A DNA stretch of 64,000 nt from an uncultured Prevotellaceae bacterium. Lineage in GTDB: Bacteria; Bacteroidota; Bacteroidia; Bacteroidales; Bacteroidaceae. The DNA lies in assembly GCA_900319385.1 (NCBI GenBank), contig ONOG01000025.1, positions 1 through 64,000 on the forward strand. Reading direction: 5' to 3'. The notes under the pieces are model-generated. The model did not search any database. It had not been told where the DNA came from and was given only the letters and a program-made list of their open reading frames with translations. The number at the start of each line of letters is the position of its first letter. Position 1 is the first letter of the stretch. This document shows, in pieces, positions 54,269-62,562 of this stretch. Both the position numbers and the translations under genes were made by a program.

Positions 54269-54277
54269 TATCTTTGC
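54269..54277 (+). promoter_or_regulatory. Predicted -7 box (TATCTTTGC) of thrS
   Basis: Exact consensus 42 bp before the thrS ATG. No T-box leader is visible. Confidence 0.65.
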
Positions 54278-54318
54278 ACGATTTTTGGACATTCAACAAA
54301 AACATCAAACATATTCTT

Positions 54319-56262
54319 ATGATTAAGATTACCTTTCCGGACGGAAGTGTCCGTGAATACGAGGCTGGTGTGACTGGCCTCCAGATTGCTGAGAGTATAA
54401 GTCCCCGACTGGCACAGGATGTCATTGCCTGCGGTGTGAATGGAGAGACGACGGAACTGAATCGGCCCATCACCGAAGATGCAGAACTGAAACTCTACAA
54501 GTGGGAGGACGAAGAAGGCAAGCACGCCTTCTGGCACACCTCGGCTCACCTGATGGCCGAAGCCCTGCAAGAACTCTGGCCTGGCACACAATTCGGCATC
54601 GGTCCTGCCATCGAAAACGGTTTCTACTACGACGTCATGCCGCCCGAAGGCGTGGCTCTGAGCGTGAGCGATTTCCCGAAGATTGAGAAAAAGATGCAGG
54701 AACTCGTACAGCGCAAGGAACAACTCGTACGTCGCAATATTTCGAAAGAAGATGCCCTGAAGTTCTTCGGTGACCGTGGTCAGACATACAAGAATGAACT
54801 GATTGCCGAATTGGAAGATGGACATATCACGACCTACACGCAGGGCGAATTTACCGACCTCTGCCGCGGTCCTCACCTCGTATCGACGGCTCCCATCAAG
54901 GCTGTCAAGGTGTTGAGCGTGGCTGCTGCCTACTGGCGCGGCGACGAAAAACGCCCCATGATGACCCGTGTCTATGGCATCACCTTCCCCAAGAAAAAGA
55001 TGCTTGACGAATATCTCGAAAAACTTGAAGAAGCCAAGAAGCGCGACCACCGCAAAATCGGTAAGGAGATGGAACTCTTCTTCTTCAGCGACCGTGTGGG
55101 TAAGGGTCTGCCGATGTGGCTACCCAAGGGTACAGCCCTGCGCCTGCGCCTGCAGGAATTCCTGCGCAAGATTCAGAAGCGCTATGGCTATCAAGAGGTG
55201 ATCACTCCGCACATCGGCGGCAAGAGCCTGTATGTCACATCGGGTCACTATGCTCACTACGGCAAGGATTCGTTCCAGCCTATCCACACACCCGAAGAAG
55301 GTGAGGAATATATGCTGAAACCCATGAACTGCCCTCACCACTGCGAAATCTACGCCAGCCAGCCCCGTTCGTACAAGGATCTGCCTCTGCGCATCGCCGA
55401 GTTCGGTACCGTCTATCGCTACGAGCAGAGCGGCGAGCTGCACGGACTGACCCGTGTGCGTTCGTTCACACAAGACGATGCACACATCTTCTGCAGCCCC
55501 GACCAGGTGAAAGGCGAGTTCCTCCGTGTGATGGACATCATCAGCATCATCTTCAAAGCCCTCGACTTCCAGAACTTCGAAGCACAGATTTCGCTCCGCG
55601 ACCCCAACGACAAGGAAAAGTACATTGGTAGCGACGAAGTGTGGGCCGAAGCTGAACAGGCTATCATCGAAGCTTGTGCAGAAAAGGGACTGACCGCCCG
55701 TAAGGAACTGGGCGAGGCCGCCTTCTACGGTCCCAAGCTCGACTTCATGGTCAAGGATGCCATCGGCCGCCGCTGGCAGTTGGGAACCATCCAGGTCGAT
55801 TACAACCTGCCCGAACGCTTCAAACTCGAATATACTGGCAGCGACAACGAGAAGCATCGTCCTGTCATGATTCACCGCGCACCCTTCGGCTCAATGGAGC
55901 GCTTCTGCGCCGTCCTCATCGAGCACACCGCCGGCCACTTCCCCCTCTGGCTCACCCCCGACCAAGTCGTTGTCCTGCCCATTTCGGAGAAATTCAACGA
56001 ATATGCAGAACAGGTGAACCGCTACCTCAACGAGCACGATGTTCGTTCCACGATTGACGACCGTAACGAGAAGATTGGCCGCAAGATTCGTGACAACGAA
56101 CTCAAGCGCATCCCCTACATGCTCGTTGTCGGTGAGAAAGAAGCCGCCGAGGGCACCGTCAGTGTCCGCAAACAGGGTCAAGGCGACCAAGGCAGCATGA
56201 AATTCGAAGATTTCGCCGAAAAAATCAACGAAGAAGTCCGTCAGATGACAGAAAACTTCTGA
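54319..56262 (+). CDS. thrS: Threonyl-tRNA synthetase
   Basis: 647 residues from the ATG at 54319. An upstream in-frame start would precede the promoter and is rejected. Domains: TGS (1-60, [14 protein letters not shown]), editing domain (about 65-220, zinc-type [10 protein letters not shown]), class II catalytic core (about 240-535, [10 protein letters not shown] with Cys zinc ligand, [34 protein letters not shown]) and anticodon-binding domain (about 540-640). First gene of the thrS-infC-rpmI-rplT cluster. Confidence 0.97.
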   Translation: MIKITFPDGSVREYEAGVTGLQIAESISPRLAQDVIACGVNGETTELNRPITEDAELKLYKWEDEEGKHAFWHTSAHLMAEALQELWPGTQFGIGPAIENGFYYDVMPPEGVALSVSDFPKIEKKMQELVQRKEQLVRRNISKEDALKFFGDRGQTYKNELIAELEDGHITTYTQGEFTDLCRGPHLVSTAPIKAVKVLSVAAAYWRGDEKRPMMTRVYGITFPKKKMLDEYLEKLEEAKKRDHRKIGKEMELFFFSDRVGKGLPMWLPKGTALRLRLQEFLRKIQKRYGYQEVITPHIGGKSLYVTSGHYAHYGKDSFQPIHTPEEGEEYMLKPMNCPHHCEIYASQPRSYKDLPLRIAEFGTVYRYEQSGELHGLTRVRSFTQDDAHIFCSPDQVKGEFLRVMDIISIIFKALDFQNFEAQISLRDPNDKEKYIGSDEVWAEAEQAIIEACAEKGLTARKELGEAAFYGPKLDFMVKDAIGRRWQLGTIQVDYNLPERFKLEYTGSDNEKHRPVMIHRAPFGSMERFCAVLIEHTAGHFPLWLTPDQVVVLPISEKFNEYAEQVNRYLNEHDVRSTIDDRNEKIGRKIRDNELKRIPYMLVVGEKEAAEGTVSVRKQGQGDQGSMKFEDFAEKINEEVRQMTENF

Positions 56263-56290
56263 TAATTTTGGTAGTTTCCACAATTTACAC

Positions 56291-56299
56291 TAATTTTGC
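56291..56299 (+). promoter_or_regulatory. Predicted -7 box (TAATTTTGC) of infC
   Basis: TAnnTTTGC match 34 bp before the infC ATG; suggests infC-rpmI-rplT can be read without thrS. Confidence 0.55.
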
Positions 56300-56333
56300 A
56301 GGCTGAAACGCAAATTCCTTCAACGTTCCACTA

Positions 56334-56975
56334 ATGAAAGTTGACAAAAGAAAGCAACAACCCCAGTACCGCATCAACGAACAGATTCGTGTACGAGAAG
56401 TGAGAATTGTAGGCGAAGACATTGAGTCAGTGGTCATGCCCACTCGCCAAGCTCTCCAACTTGCACAAGAAAAGGAGGTCGACCTTGTCGAAATCTCTCC
56501 CAATGCCAACCCACCGGTTTGTCGCCTCATCGACTACTCCAAGTTCCTCTATCAGCAGAAGAAGAAACAGAAGGAGATGAAAGCCAAGCAGGTGAAGGTG
56601 GAAGTGAAGGAAATCCGTTTCGGACCTCAGACAGCCGATGCCGATTACAACTTCAAGCTGAAGCATGCACAGGGATTCCTCAACGAGGGCAACAAGGTGA
56701 AAGCCTACGTCTTCTTCAAGGGACGCTCCATCGTATTCAAGGAGCAAGGCGAAGTGCTTCTGCTGCGCTTTGCCAACGACCTTGAGGAACTTGCAAAAGT
56801 AGAACTCATGCCCACACTCGAAGGTAAGCGCATGAGCATCATCCTCGCCCCAAAGAAAGCAGGTCAGCCAAAGAAAAGCCAGCAGCGTCGCGACGAGGAA
56901 AAAGCCTTGGAGGCTGCCAAAACTTCGGAAACACCAGTTGACGAAGAACTTGCAGACGACGAAGCGGAAGAATAA
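56334..56975 (+). CDS. infC: Translation initiation factor IF-3
   Basis: 213 residues. The N-terminal domain starts [20 protein letters not shown] linker helix rich in Lys follows ([14 protein letters not shown]), then the C-terminal domain with [17 protein letters not shown] and [15 protein letters not shown]. It keeps 30S subunits free and checks start codons. It uses an ATG start, unlike the AUU start of enterobacteria, so that kind of autoregulation is not expected. The tail (about 180-213) is acidic and longer than in E. coli. Confidence 0.97.
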   Translation: MKVDKRKQQPQYRINEQIRVREVRIVGEDIESVVMPTRQALQLAQEKEVDLVEISPNANPPVCRLIDYSKFLYQQKKKQKEMKAKQVKVEVKEIRFGPQTADADYNFKLKHAQGFLNEGNKVKAYVFFKGRSIVFKEQGEVLLLRFANDLEELAKVELMPTLEGKRMSIILAPKKAGQPKKSQQRRDEEKALEAAKTSETPVDEELADDEAEE

Positions 56976-57053
56976 AAGATGAACAAGAAGGTGCGTAACG
57001 TCCTGGTATATACGTTGCCACCATTAATTAAATAACTTAATTCAACAAAAAAA

Positions 57054-57251
57054 ATGCCAAAAGTAAAAACTAAAGCAGCTGCCAAAAAGCGTTTCAAGCT
57101 CACTGGCACAGGAAAGATCAAGCGTCAGCACGCTTATCACAGTCACATTCTGACCAAGAAGACCAAGAAGCAAAAGCGTAACCTCGACCACTCGGCTATC
57201 GTTGTCAAGGCCAACGTCAAGCAGGTTCGCGACCTTCTCGTGCTCCGTTAA
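57054..57251 (+). CDS. rpmI: 50S ribosomal protein L35
   Basis: 65 residues. [20 protein letters not shown] is the L35 signature, followed by the [16 protein letters not shown] motif. Highly basic, as expected for a small ribosomal protein. It lies between infC and rplT in the classic order. Confidence 0.97.
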   Translation: MPKVKTKAAAKKRFKLTGTGKIKRQHAYHSHILTKKTKKQKRNLDHSAIVVKANVKQVRDLLVLR

Positions 57252-57362
57252 TCCATCGAGAGAATCTTTCCAAAAAGAAAAAATTAAAGTTTAACCGAAT
57301 GATCAGCTGAAGTTCACGAAGTTTCTATGCCGTGGCGCTGACATTCACAAAAAGAAAAAATT
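57252..57362 (+). promoter_or_regulatory. rpmI-rplT spacer: possible L20-type control region
   Basis: 111 nt, long for this operon. It holds a direct repeat of AAAAAGAAAAAATTA at about 57274 and 57349. Between them TCAGC (57303) and GCTGA (about 57339) could pair. L20 represses its own mRNA in other bacteria; control here is inference. Confidence 0.35.
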
Positions 57363-57707
57363 ATGCCAAGATCAGTCAATCACGTGGCATCACGTGCAAG
57401 AAGAAAGAAGATTTTGAAGCGCGTCAAGGGTCAGTTTGGTGCCCGCAAGAACGTGTGGACCGTTGCCAAAAACGCCTATGAGAAGGGACTCACCTATGCT
57501 TACGTAGGCCGTAAGCTGAAGAAGCGTCAGTTCCGTGCCCTTTGGATTCAGCGTATCAACGCAGCCGCTCGTCTCGAAGGTATGTCGTACAGCCAGTTGA
57601 TGGGCGCCATCCACAAGGCAGGCATCCAGATCAACCGCAAGACACTTGCCGACCTCGCCATGAACAACTTCGATGCTTTCAAGGCCATCGTCGATAAGGT
57701 GAAGTAA
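57363..57707 (+). CDS. rplT: 50S ribosomal protein L20
   Basis: 114 residues. [19 protein letters not shown] and the [24 protein letters not shown] core (here [20 protein letters not shown]) are diagnostic. It binds 23S rRNA early in 50S assembly. Last gene of the cluster, followed by a terminator. Confidence 0.97.
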   Translation: MPRSVNHVASRARRKKILKRVKGQFGARKNVWTVAKNAYEKGLTYAYVGRKLKKRQFRALWIQRINAAARLEGMSYSQLMGAIHKAGIQINRKTLADLAMNNFDAFKAIVDKVK

Positions 57708-57730
57708 ATAACAAAATCCCTTATATACAA

Positions 57731-57762
57731 AACTCGCAAGCACTGGTGCCTGCGAGTTTTTT
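57731..57762 (+). terminator. Factor-independent terminator of rplT
   Basis: AACTCGCA and TGCGAGTT form the stem, followed by eight T. Confidence 0.85.
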
Positions 57763-57914
57763 TTATGGAAAATCCCACATACACCAACAGCCATAAAGAA
57801 CCTCAATGAAGACTGGTCAAGCGGGAAAAGCCGTAATAATAGGGGTTAAAATAGGTTTGGCGGACAGTCATTGAAACAAAAAAGGGATAAACCATGGAGT
57901 TCATCCCTCTTCGA

Positions 57915-57987
<73 letters not shown>

Positions 57988-58147
57988 AACGTTTTACTTC
58001 TTACCAGATTGCTGACTGCACTCGGCATCACCCAAACACATTTGGCTGCTGCTCTCACTTGCACAACAATTCGGCCTTTCTTCCGTAAAAGCGCTGCAAA
58101 GGTAGTGTTTTTTTGCGAGACAAACACAAAAAACAGACAACTTTTTT

Positions 58148-58156
58148 TAACTTTGC
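58148..58156 (+). promoter_or_regulatory. Predicted -7 box (TAACTTTGC) of the endonuclease gene
   Basis: Exact consensus 18 bp before the ATG at 58174. Confidence 0.6.
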
Positions 58157-58173
58157 AAAAAATTTGTGCGCAA

Positions 58174-59010
58174 ATGGAAGAAAACCGCCAAAAAAGGTCA
58201 CCTAAATGGGTGCTGATGGTGAGCATAGTCATTGTTGTGGCTGTCGTTTTGATGAACTTGCTCTGGTCGTGGGCTTTTGGACAAAAACCCACCTATCAGC
58301 GGACACACAGCGTCACCCAATATGAATTGCCTCGTCGCTTGACCGACCGTCCGGAACAGTTATTGAAGAAAGAAGGCTTTGTCATTTCGTTCAACAGCGA
58401 AACAAACTGTCCCAATTATGTGGCATGGTATCTCACTGCCAGCCGTGCCAAAGCCCGTTCCGTACATCGCAAGGATGAGTTCAATGGCGACCTGCAGATA
58501 CCAGCCAATCGACGTGTCGAAACACAAGACTATTACAATTCGCGCTATGACCGTGGCCACATGTGCCCTTCGGGTGACAACAAGCATTCCCGACGTGCTA
58601 TGGACGACTGCTTCCTCATGACCAATATGTGTCCACAAGCTCATGCTCTAAATATTGGAGCTTGGAACGACCTTGAACAGGAATGCCGACGATGGGCAAA
58701 GAACTACGGTGCTGTTGCCATTGTCTGCGGTCCCATCTATGACTCCAAATCTCCTCAACGTTTTGGACGACGCGGACATCGAGTGGCTGTCCCCGACCGA
58801 TTCTTCAAAGTCGTTCTGATGCGAGGACGCATTCCCAAAGCAATCGGATTCATCTACCCCAACCGCAATGCCACCCGCCCCATGCGCAACTATGCAGTCA
58901 GTGTCGATGAAGTGGAACGCCTGACAGGCATCGATTTCTTCTACCAACTGGATGACAAGACGGAAAACCGCATCGAGGCGGAATGTAATCCTGCAGCCTG
59001 GAATCTATAA
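58174..59010 (+). CDS. DNA/RNA non-specific endonuclease (NUC family), membrane-anchored or exported
   Basis: 278 residues from the ATG at 58174; the longer frame crosses the promoter and the tRNA flank. One hydrophobic segment (about 13-35) anchors it or acts as a signal. The NUC/betabetaalpha-Me active site is DRGHMCPSGDNKHS (catalytic His about 131), with the metal-binding Asn in FLMTNMCPQAHALN. Such enzymes cut DNA and RNA without sequence preference, in the periplasm or outside, for nutrient use or DNA turnover. pyrK follows 12 bp downstream, so it may be cotranscribed with pyrimidine genes. Confidence 0.92.
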   Translation: MEENRQKRSPKWVLMVSIVIVVAVVLMNLLWSWAFGQKPTYQRTHSVTQYELPRRLTDRPEQLLKKEGFVISFNSETNCPNYVAWYLTASRAKARSVHRKDEFNGDLQIPANRRVETQDYYNSRYDRGHMCPSGDNKHSRRAMDDCFLMTNMCPQAHALNIGAWNDLEQECRRWAKNYGAVAIVCGPIYDSKSPQRFGRRGHRVAVPDRFFKVVLMRGRIPKAIGFIYPNRNATRPMRNYAVSVDEVERLTGIDFFYQLDDKTENRIEAECNPAAWNL

Positions 59011-59022
59011 CAATCTATCAAT

Positions 59023-59799
59023 ATGAAGCAATTGCTTGACCTCTGCGTCGTAGCCTGCGACCATCTGAACGAACGCAATGTATTGCTGCGCCTCACCAGC
59101 ACATGCGCTCCCCTGCCCCATTGCCGTCCTGGGCAGTTTGTCCAGGTCAAAGTGGATGGCAGCGCAACCACATTCTTGCGGCGTCCCATCTCAATCCATT
59201 TCATCGACACCGAAAAGAATGAGCTTTGGTTGCTCGTACAGTTAGTGGGCGAGGGAACCCATGCGTTGGCACGGCTCCAGCCTGGCGACTCCCTCAATGT
59301 GCTGATGCCTTTGGGTAACGGTTTTTCACCTGTCCAAAAACCAGGCGAACAAGTTTTACTCATCGGAGGAGGTGTGGGCATTGCTCCCCTGTTGGAATAT
59401 GGGAAATACCTCAAAAACAACGGGGCCGTCCCTACCTTTCTGTTGGGGGCACGCAGTGGTTGCGACTTGCTGCAGCTTCCTCTTTTCGAAAAGTACGGAC
59501 CGGTGTATGTCACCACCGAAGATGGCTCGCAGGGTGAAAAGGGATTCGTCACTCAGCACAGTATCCTACAAAGAAACTCATTCGACCGTATCAGCGTATG
59601 TGGTCCCAAGCCGATGATGATGGCTGTGGCGCGTTATGCCCGCCAGAGCAATCTCCCCTGTGAAGTTTCACTCGAAAATATGATGGCTTGCGGACTCGGA
59701 GCCTGTCTCTGCTGCGTCGAAAAGACGGTCCGTGGCAATGTCTGTGTCTGCACCGAAGGTCCGGTGTTTAATATCGAAGAACTAACATGGCAAATTTGA
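59023..59799 (+). CDS. pyrK: Dihydroorotate dehydrogenase B, electron-transfer subunit
   Basis: 258 residues. FAD-binding ferredoxin-reductase fold with RPISIHFID (about 55), an NAD site [14 protein letters not shown] (about 112), and a C-terminal [2Fe-2S] cluster in [14 protein letters not shown] plus [10 protein letters not shown] (Cys about 226, 231, 234, 246). It passes electrons from PyrD to NAD+. It overlaps pyrD by 13 nt, the usual coupling of the two subunits. Confidence 0.95.
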   Translation: MKQLLDLCVVACDHLNERNVLLRLTSTCAPLPHCRPGQFVQVKVDGSATTFLRRPISIHFIDTEKNELWLLVQLVGEGTHALARLQPGDSLNVLMPLGNGFSPVQKPGEQVLLIGGGVGIAPLLEYGKYLKNNGAVPTFLLGARSGCDLLQLPLFEKYGPVYVTTEDGSQGEKGFVTQHSILQRNSFDRISVCGPKPMMMAVARYARQSNLPCEVSLENMMACGLGACLCCVEKTVRGNVCVCTEGPVFNIEELTWQI

Positions 59800-60695
59800 A
59801 TGTAAATATAGCCGGACTTCAGCTCCGCAACCCTGTCCTCACAGCTTCTGGTACATTCGGCTATGGAGTTGAATATGCTGATCTTATCAATTTAGCCGAC
59901 CTCGGAGGAATCATTGTCAAAGGTACCACGCTACATCCTCGCGAAGGCAACGACTATCCGCGCATGGCTGAAACCCCCAGTGGTATGCTCAACTGCGTTG
60001 GACTCCAAAACAAAGGGGTCGAGTACTTCTGTCAGCACATCTATCCTGAAATCAAGGATTTGCCAACGCAGGTTATCGTCAACGTCTCGGGTTCCAGCAT
60101 TGAAGACTATGCTGAATGCGCAGCCCACATCGACGCCCTCGACAACATCCCTGCCATCGAACTCAACATTTCGTGTCCTAATGTTCGACAAGGAGGCATG
60201 GCATTCGGCGTGACAACCGAAGGTGCCAGTGCTGTCGTAAAGGCTGTGAGAGAAGTTTATCACAAGACACTCATCGTCAAACTTTCACCCAATGTAACGA
60301 GCATCAGCGACATCGCCTTAGCGGTTGAAGATGCCGGTGCTGACGCAGTTTCACTCATCAACACGCTGATGGGAATGGCCATCGACATCGAGCATCGCCG
60401 TCCGAAACTATCCATACAGACGGGCGGACTGAGTGGACCCGCCGTGCGTCCCGTAGCTGTACGCTGTGTGTGGCAGGTCGCCCGGGCGGTACATATCCCG
60501 GTCATTGGTTTGGGCGGCATTATGACGGCTGAAGATGCCATCGAGTTTTTCATGGCAGGAGCCTCAGCCATCGAAGTCGGCACAGCCAACTTTATTGACC
60601 CAACAGCCAGCGTACGCATTGCACAGGGAATCAATCAATGGCTGGACCGTCATGGTTGCCGATCGCTCGACGAAATCATTGGCTGTATAGCTTAG
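59787..60695 (+). CDS. pyrD: Dihydroorotate dehydrogenase B, catalytic subunit
   Basis: 302 residues. TIM barrel with [18 protein letters not shown] (about 15-30), IVKGTTL (about 45), [11 protein letters not shown] with the class 1 active-site Cys (about 127-137) and [27 protein letters not shown] in the C-terminal half (in pieces). It oxidises dihydroorotate to orotate in pyrimidine synthesis. It is translated with pyrK. Confidence 0.96.
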   Translation: MANLNVNIAGLQLRNPVLTASGTFGYGVEYADLINLADLGGIIVKGTTLHPREGNDYPRMAETPSGMLNCVGLQNKGVEYFCQHIYPEIKDLPTQVIVNVSGSSIEDYAECAAHIDALDNIPAIELNISCPNVRQGGMAFGVTTEGASAVVKAVREVYHKTLIVKLSPNVTSISDIALAVEDAGADAVSLINTLMGMAIDIEHRRPKLSIQTGGLSGPAVRPVAVRCVWQVARAVHIPVIGLGGIMTAEDAIEFFMAGASAIEVGTANFIDPTASVRIAQGINQWLDRHGCRSLDEIIGCIA

Positions 60696-60793
60696 CCGCT
60701 CGACAAAGCATCAATTTGACATATTCACGAAAAGATTTGCTTACATTTTGCAAAGTTTACGGCAAAATATTGTGTTATTATGATATTTTGTTG

Positions 60794-60802
60794 TAACTTT
60801 GC
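60794..60802 (+). promoter_or_regulatory. Predicted -7 box (TAACTTTGC) of asnA
   Basis: Exact consensus 47 bp before the asnA ATG. Confidence 0.65.
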
Positions 60803-60848
60803 AGGCAAATCATTTATATCGTTAATGTGTTAATTGTATATCATCCTG

Positions 60849-61886
60849 ATGAGTAAACTCATACGACCCACCAACTACGAGCAACTGATGACCCCAGCCC
60901 AGACGGAACAGGGTATCAAACAAATCAAAGATTTTTTCCAAGCCAACCTTTCCACGGCATTGCGTCTACGACGCGTGACCGCTCCGCTGTTTGTACAACG
61001 TGGCTTAGGACTGAACGACGACCTAAACGGTGTCGAACGTCCCGTTTCGTTCCCCATCAAGGACATGGGCGACACAGTGGCCGAAGTGGTGCATTCGCTG
61101 GCTAAATGGAAACGACTGATGCTGGCTGAATATGCCATCCAGCCTGGCTATGGCCTCTACACCGACATGAACGCCATTCGTGGCGACGAAGAACTGGACA
61201 ACATCCATTCGCTGTATGTCGATCAGTGGGACTGGTGCCGCACCATTACAGCTGGCGACCGCAACCTCTCGTTCCTCAAAAAAGTGGTTGAGGACATCTA
61301 CGCCGCCATCCGACGTACGGAGTATCTGGTGTGCGAAACGTATCCGCAAATCAAGCCTTTTCTGCCCGAAGAAATCAAGTTCATCCACTCGGAAGAACTG
61401 CTACGCATGTACCCAGATCTTTCGCCAAAGGAGCGTGAAGATGCCGTCTGCAAGGCCTATGGAGCCGTATTCATCATCGGAATTGGTGGAAAACTCAGCG
61501 ACGGTAAGGAGCACGACCTGCGAGCTCCAGACTACGACGACTGGACCACACCTAACGAAGATGGCTTCAAGGGGCTGAATGGCGACATCATGATTTGGTA
61601 TCCAACGCTCGAACGGTCCATCGAACTCTCGTCGATGGGTATCCGTGTGGACAAGGAAGCTTTGCTACGCCAACTGGAACTGACAGGCAAACAGGAACGC
61701 CAGCAGCTGTTCTTCCACCAAAAACTGTTGAAGGGTGAACTGCCTCTGTCCATTGGTGGCGGTATTGGCCAGAGTCGCCTCTGCCTCGTGCTACTTCACA
61801 AGGCACACATCGGCGAAATCCAAGCCAGCATCTGGCCCGAGCAGATGCGCCATGAATGTGCAGAGCTGGGTATGCCACTGATTTGA
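60849..61886 (+). CDS. asnA: Aspartate-ammonia ligase
   Basis: 345 residues from the ATG at 60849. A class II synthetase-like enzyme that makes asparagine from aspartate, ammonia and ATP. Motifs: RVTAPLFVQRGLGLNDDLNGVERPV (in pieces, about 40-65), AIQPGYGLYTDMNAIR, DQWDW (about 120) and GIGQSRLCLVLLHKAHIGEIQ near the C-terminus. Downstream, the phosphopantetheinyl transferase begins 4 bp after its stop. Confidence 0.96.
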   Translation: MSKLIRPTNYEQLMTPAQTEQGIKQIKDFFQANLSTALRLRRVTAPLFVQRGLGLNDDLNGVERPVSFPIKDMGDTVAEVVHSLAKWKRLMLAEYAIQPGYGLYTDMNAIRGDEELDNIHSLYVDQWDWCRTITAGDRNLSFLKKVVEDIYAAIRRTEYLVCETYPQIKPFLPEEIKFIHSEELLRMYPDLSPKEREDAVCKAYGAVFIIGIGGKLSDGKEHDLRAPDYDDWTTPNEDGFKGLNGDIMIWYPTLERSIELSSMGIRVDKEALLRQLELTGKQERQQLFFHQKLLKGELPLSIGGGIGQSRLCLVLLHKAHIGEIQASIWPEQMRHECAELGMPLI

Positions 61887-61890
61887 GTTG

Positions 61891-62475
61891 ATGGAGATTT
61901 TCCTCAATTTACATACCGAACAACTGGACCTTGCAGCCATATTACCCACACTTCCCGCAAGGCGCAGACAGCAAGCCATGCAGTACAGACGACTGGAAGA
62001 CAAATGTTCGTCGGTGGCTGCATGGCTGTTGCTTCGTGAGGCATGCCAACGTGTGTTGGGCACAGAGGATGTTCCGGAAATAGGGATAGGGAAAACAGGG
62101 AAACCCTTTTTGGTTCACGTCCCCGATTTTTATTTCAATTTGAGCCACACCGATGGAGCTGCCGCATGTGCTGTCAGTCACATTGGCGCCGTGGGGATTG
62201 ACATCGAACGCGTGAAACCGCTCGACCGTGAGGTCATGCAGCAGGTGATGAACGAGGCTGAACAGCAGCAGATTCTTCGTGCAGAAAGGCCCGATGTTGA
62301 ATTTACCCGATTGTGGACACAGAAGGAGTCCCTCCTGAAAAGCACAGCAGAAGGGCTGACAGCGATTCACACCCTGCCAGCCCTTCTGACTCAATCGACA
62401 GGCTTCCGTATCGAAAGCCATTTGACAGACGACTACCGTTTTGCCTATAGCGTCTGTCAAGAAATTAAAAATTAA
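61891..62475 (+). CDS. 4'-phosphopantetheinyl transferase family protein
   Basis: 194 residues from the ATG at 61891. The magnesium site is GIDIERVKP (about 108-116), and the second conserved helix is RLWTQKESLLKSTAEGL (about 140-157), the W.KEA/S type of Sfp-like enzymes. It moves phosphopantetheine from CoA to acyl or peptidyl carrier proteins. No polyketide or peptide synthase is nearby, so it may be the housekeeping enzyme. The last residues (EIKN) come from an AATTAAAA repeat. Confidence 0.87.
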   Translation: MEIFLNLHTEQLDLAAILPTLPARRRQQAMQYRRLEDKCSSVAAWLLLREACQRVLGTEDVPEIGIGKTGKPFLVHVPDFYFNLSHTDGAAACAVSHIGAVGIDIERVKPLDREVMQQVMNEAEQQQILRAERPDVEFTRLWTQKESLLKSTAEGLTAIHTLPALLTQSTGFRIESHLTDDYRFAYSVCQEIKN

Positions 62476-62562
62476 AAATTAAAAATTAAAATGCCTGGCG
62501 GAGTGAACTTAACGGAGTGTCATCTCAACCGCCAGGCATTTTAATTTTTAATTTTTAATTTT
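62468..62562. terminator. Perfect 34-bp hairpin between two convergent genes
   Basis: 62468-62501 and 62529-62562 are exact reverse complements with a 27-nt loop. The inner part is TGCCTGGCGG/CCGCCAGGCA and the outer part is AATTAAAA repeat. It contains the stop codons of both flanking genes. Confidence 0.85.
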
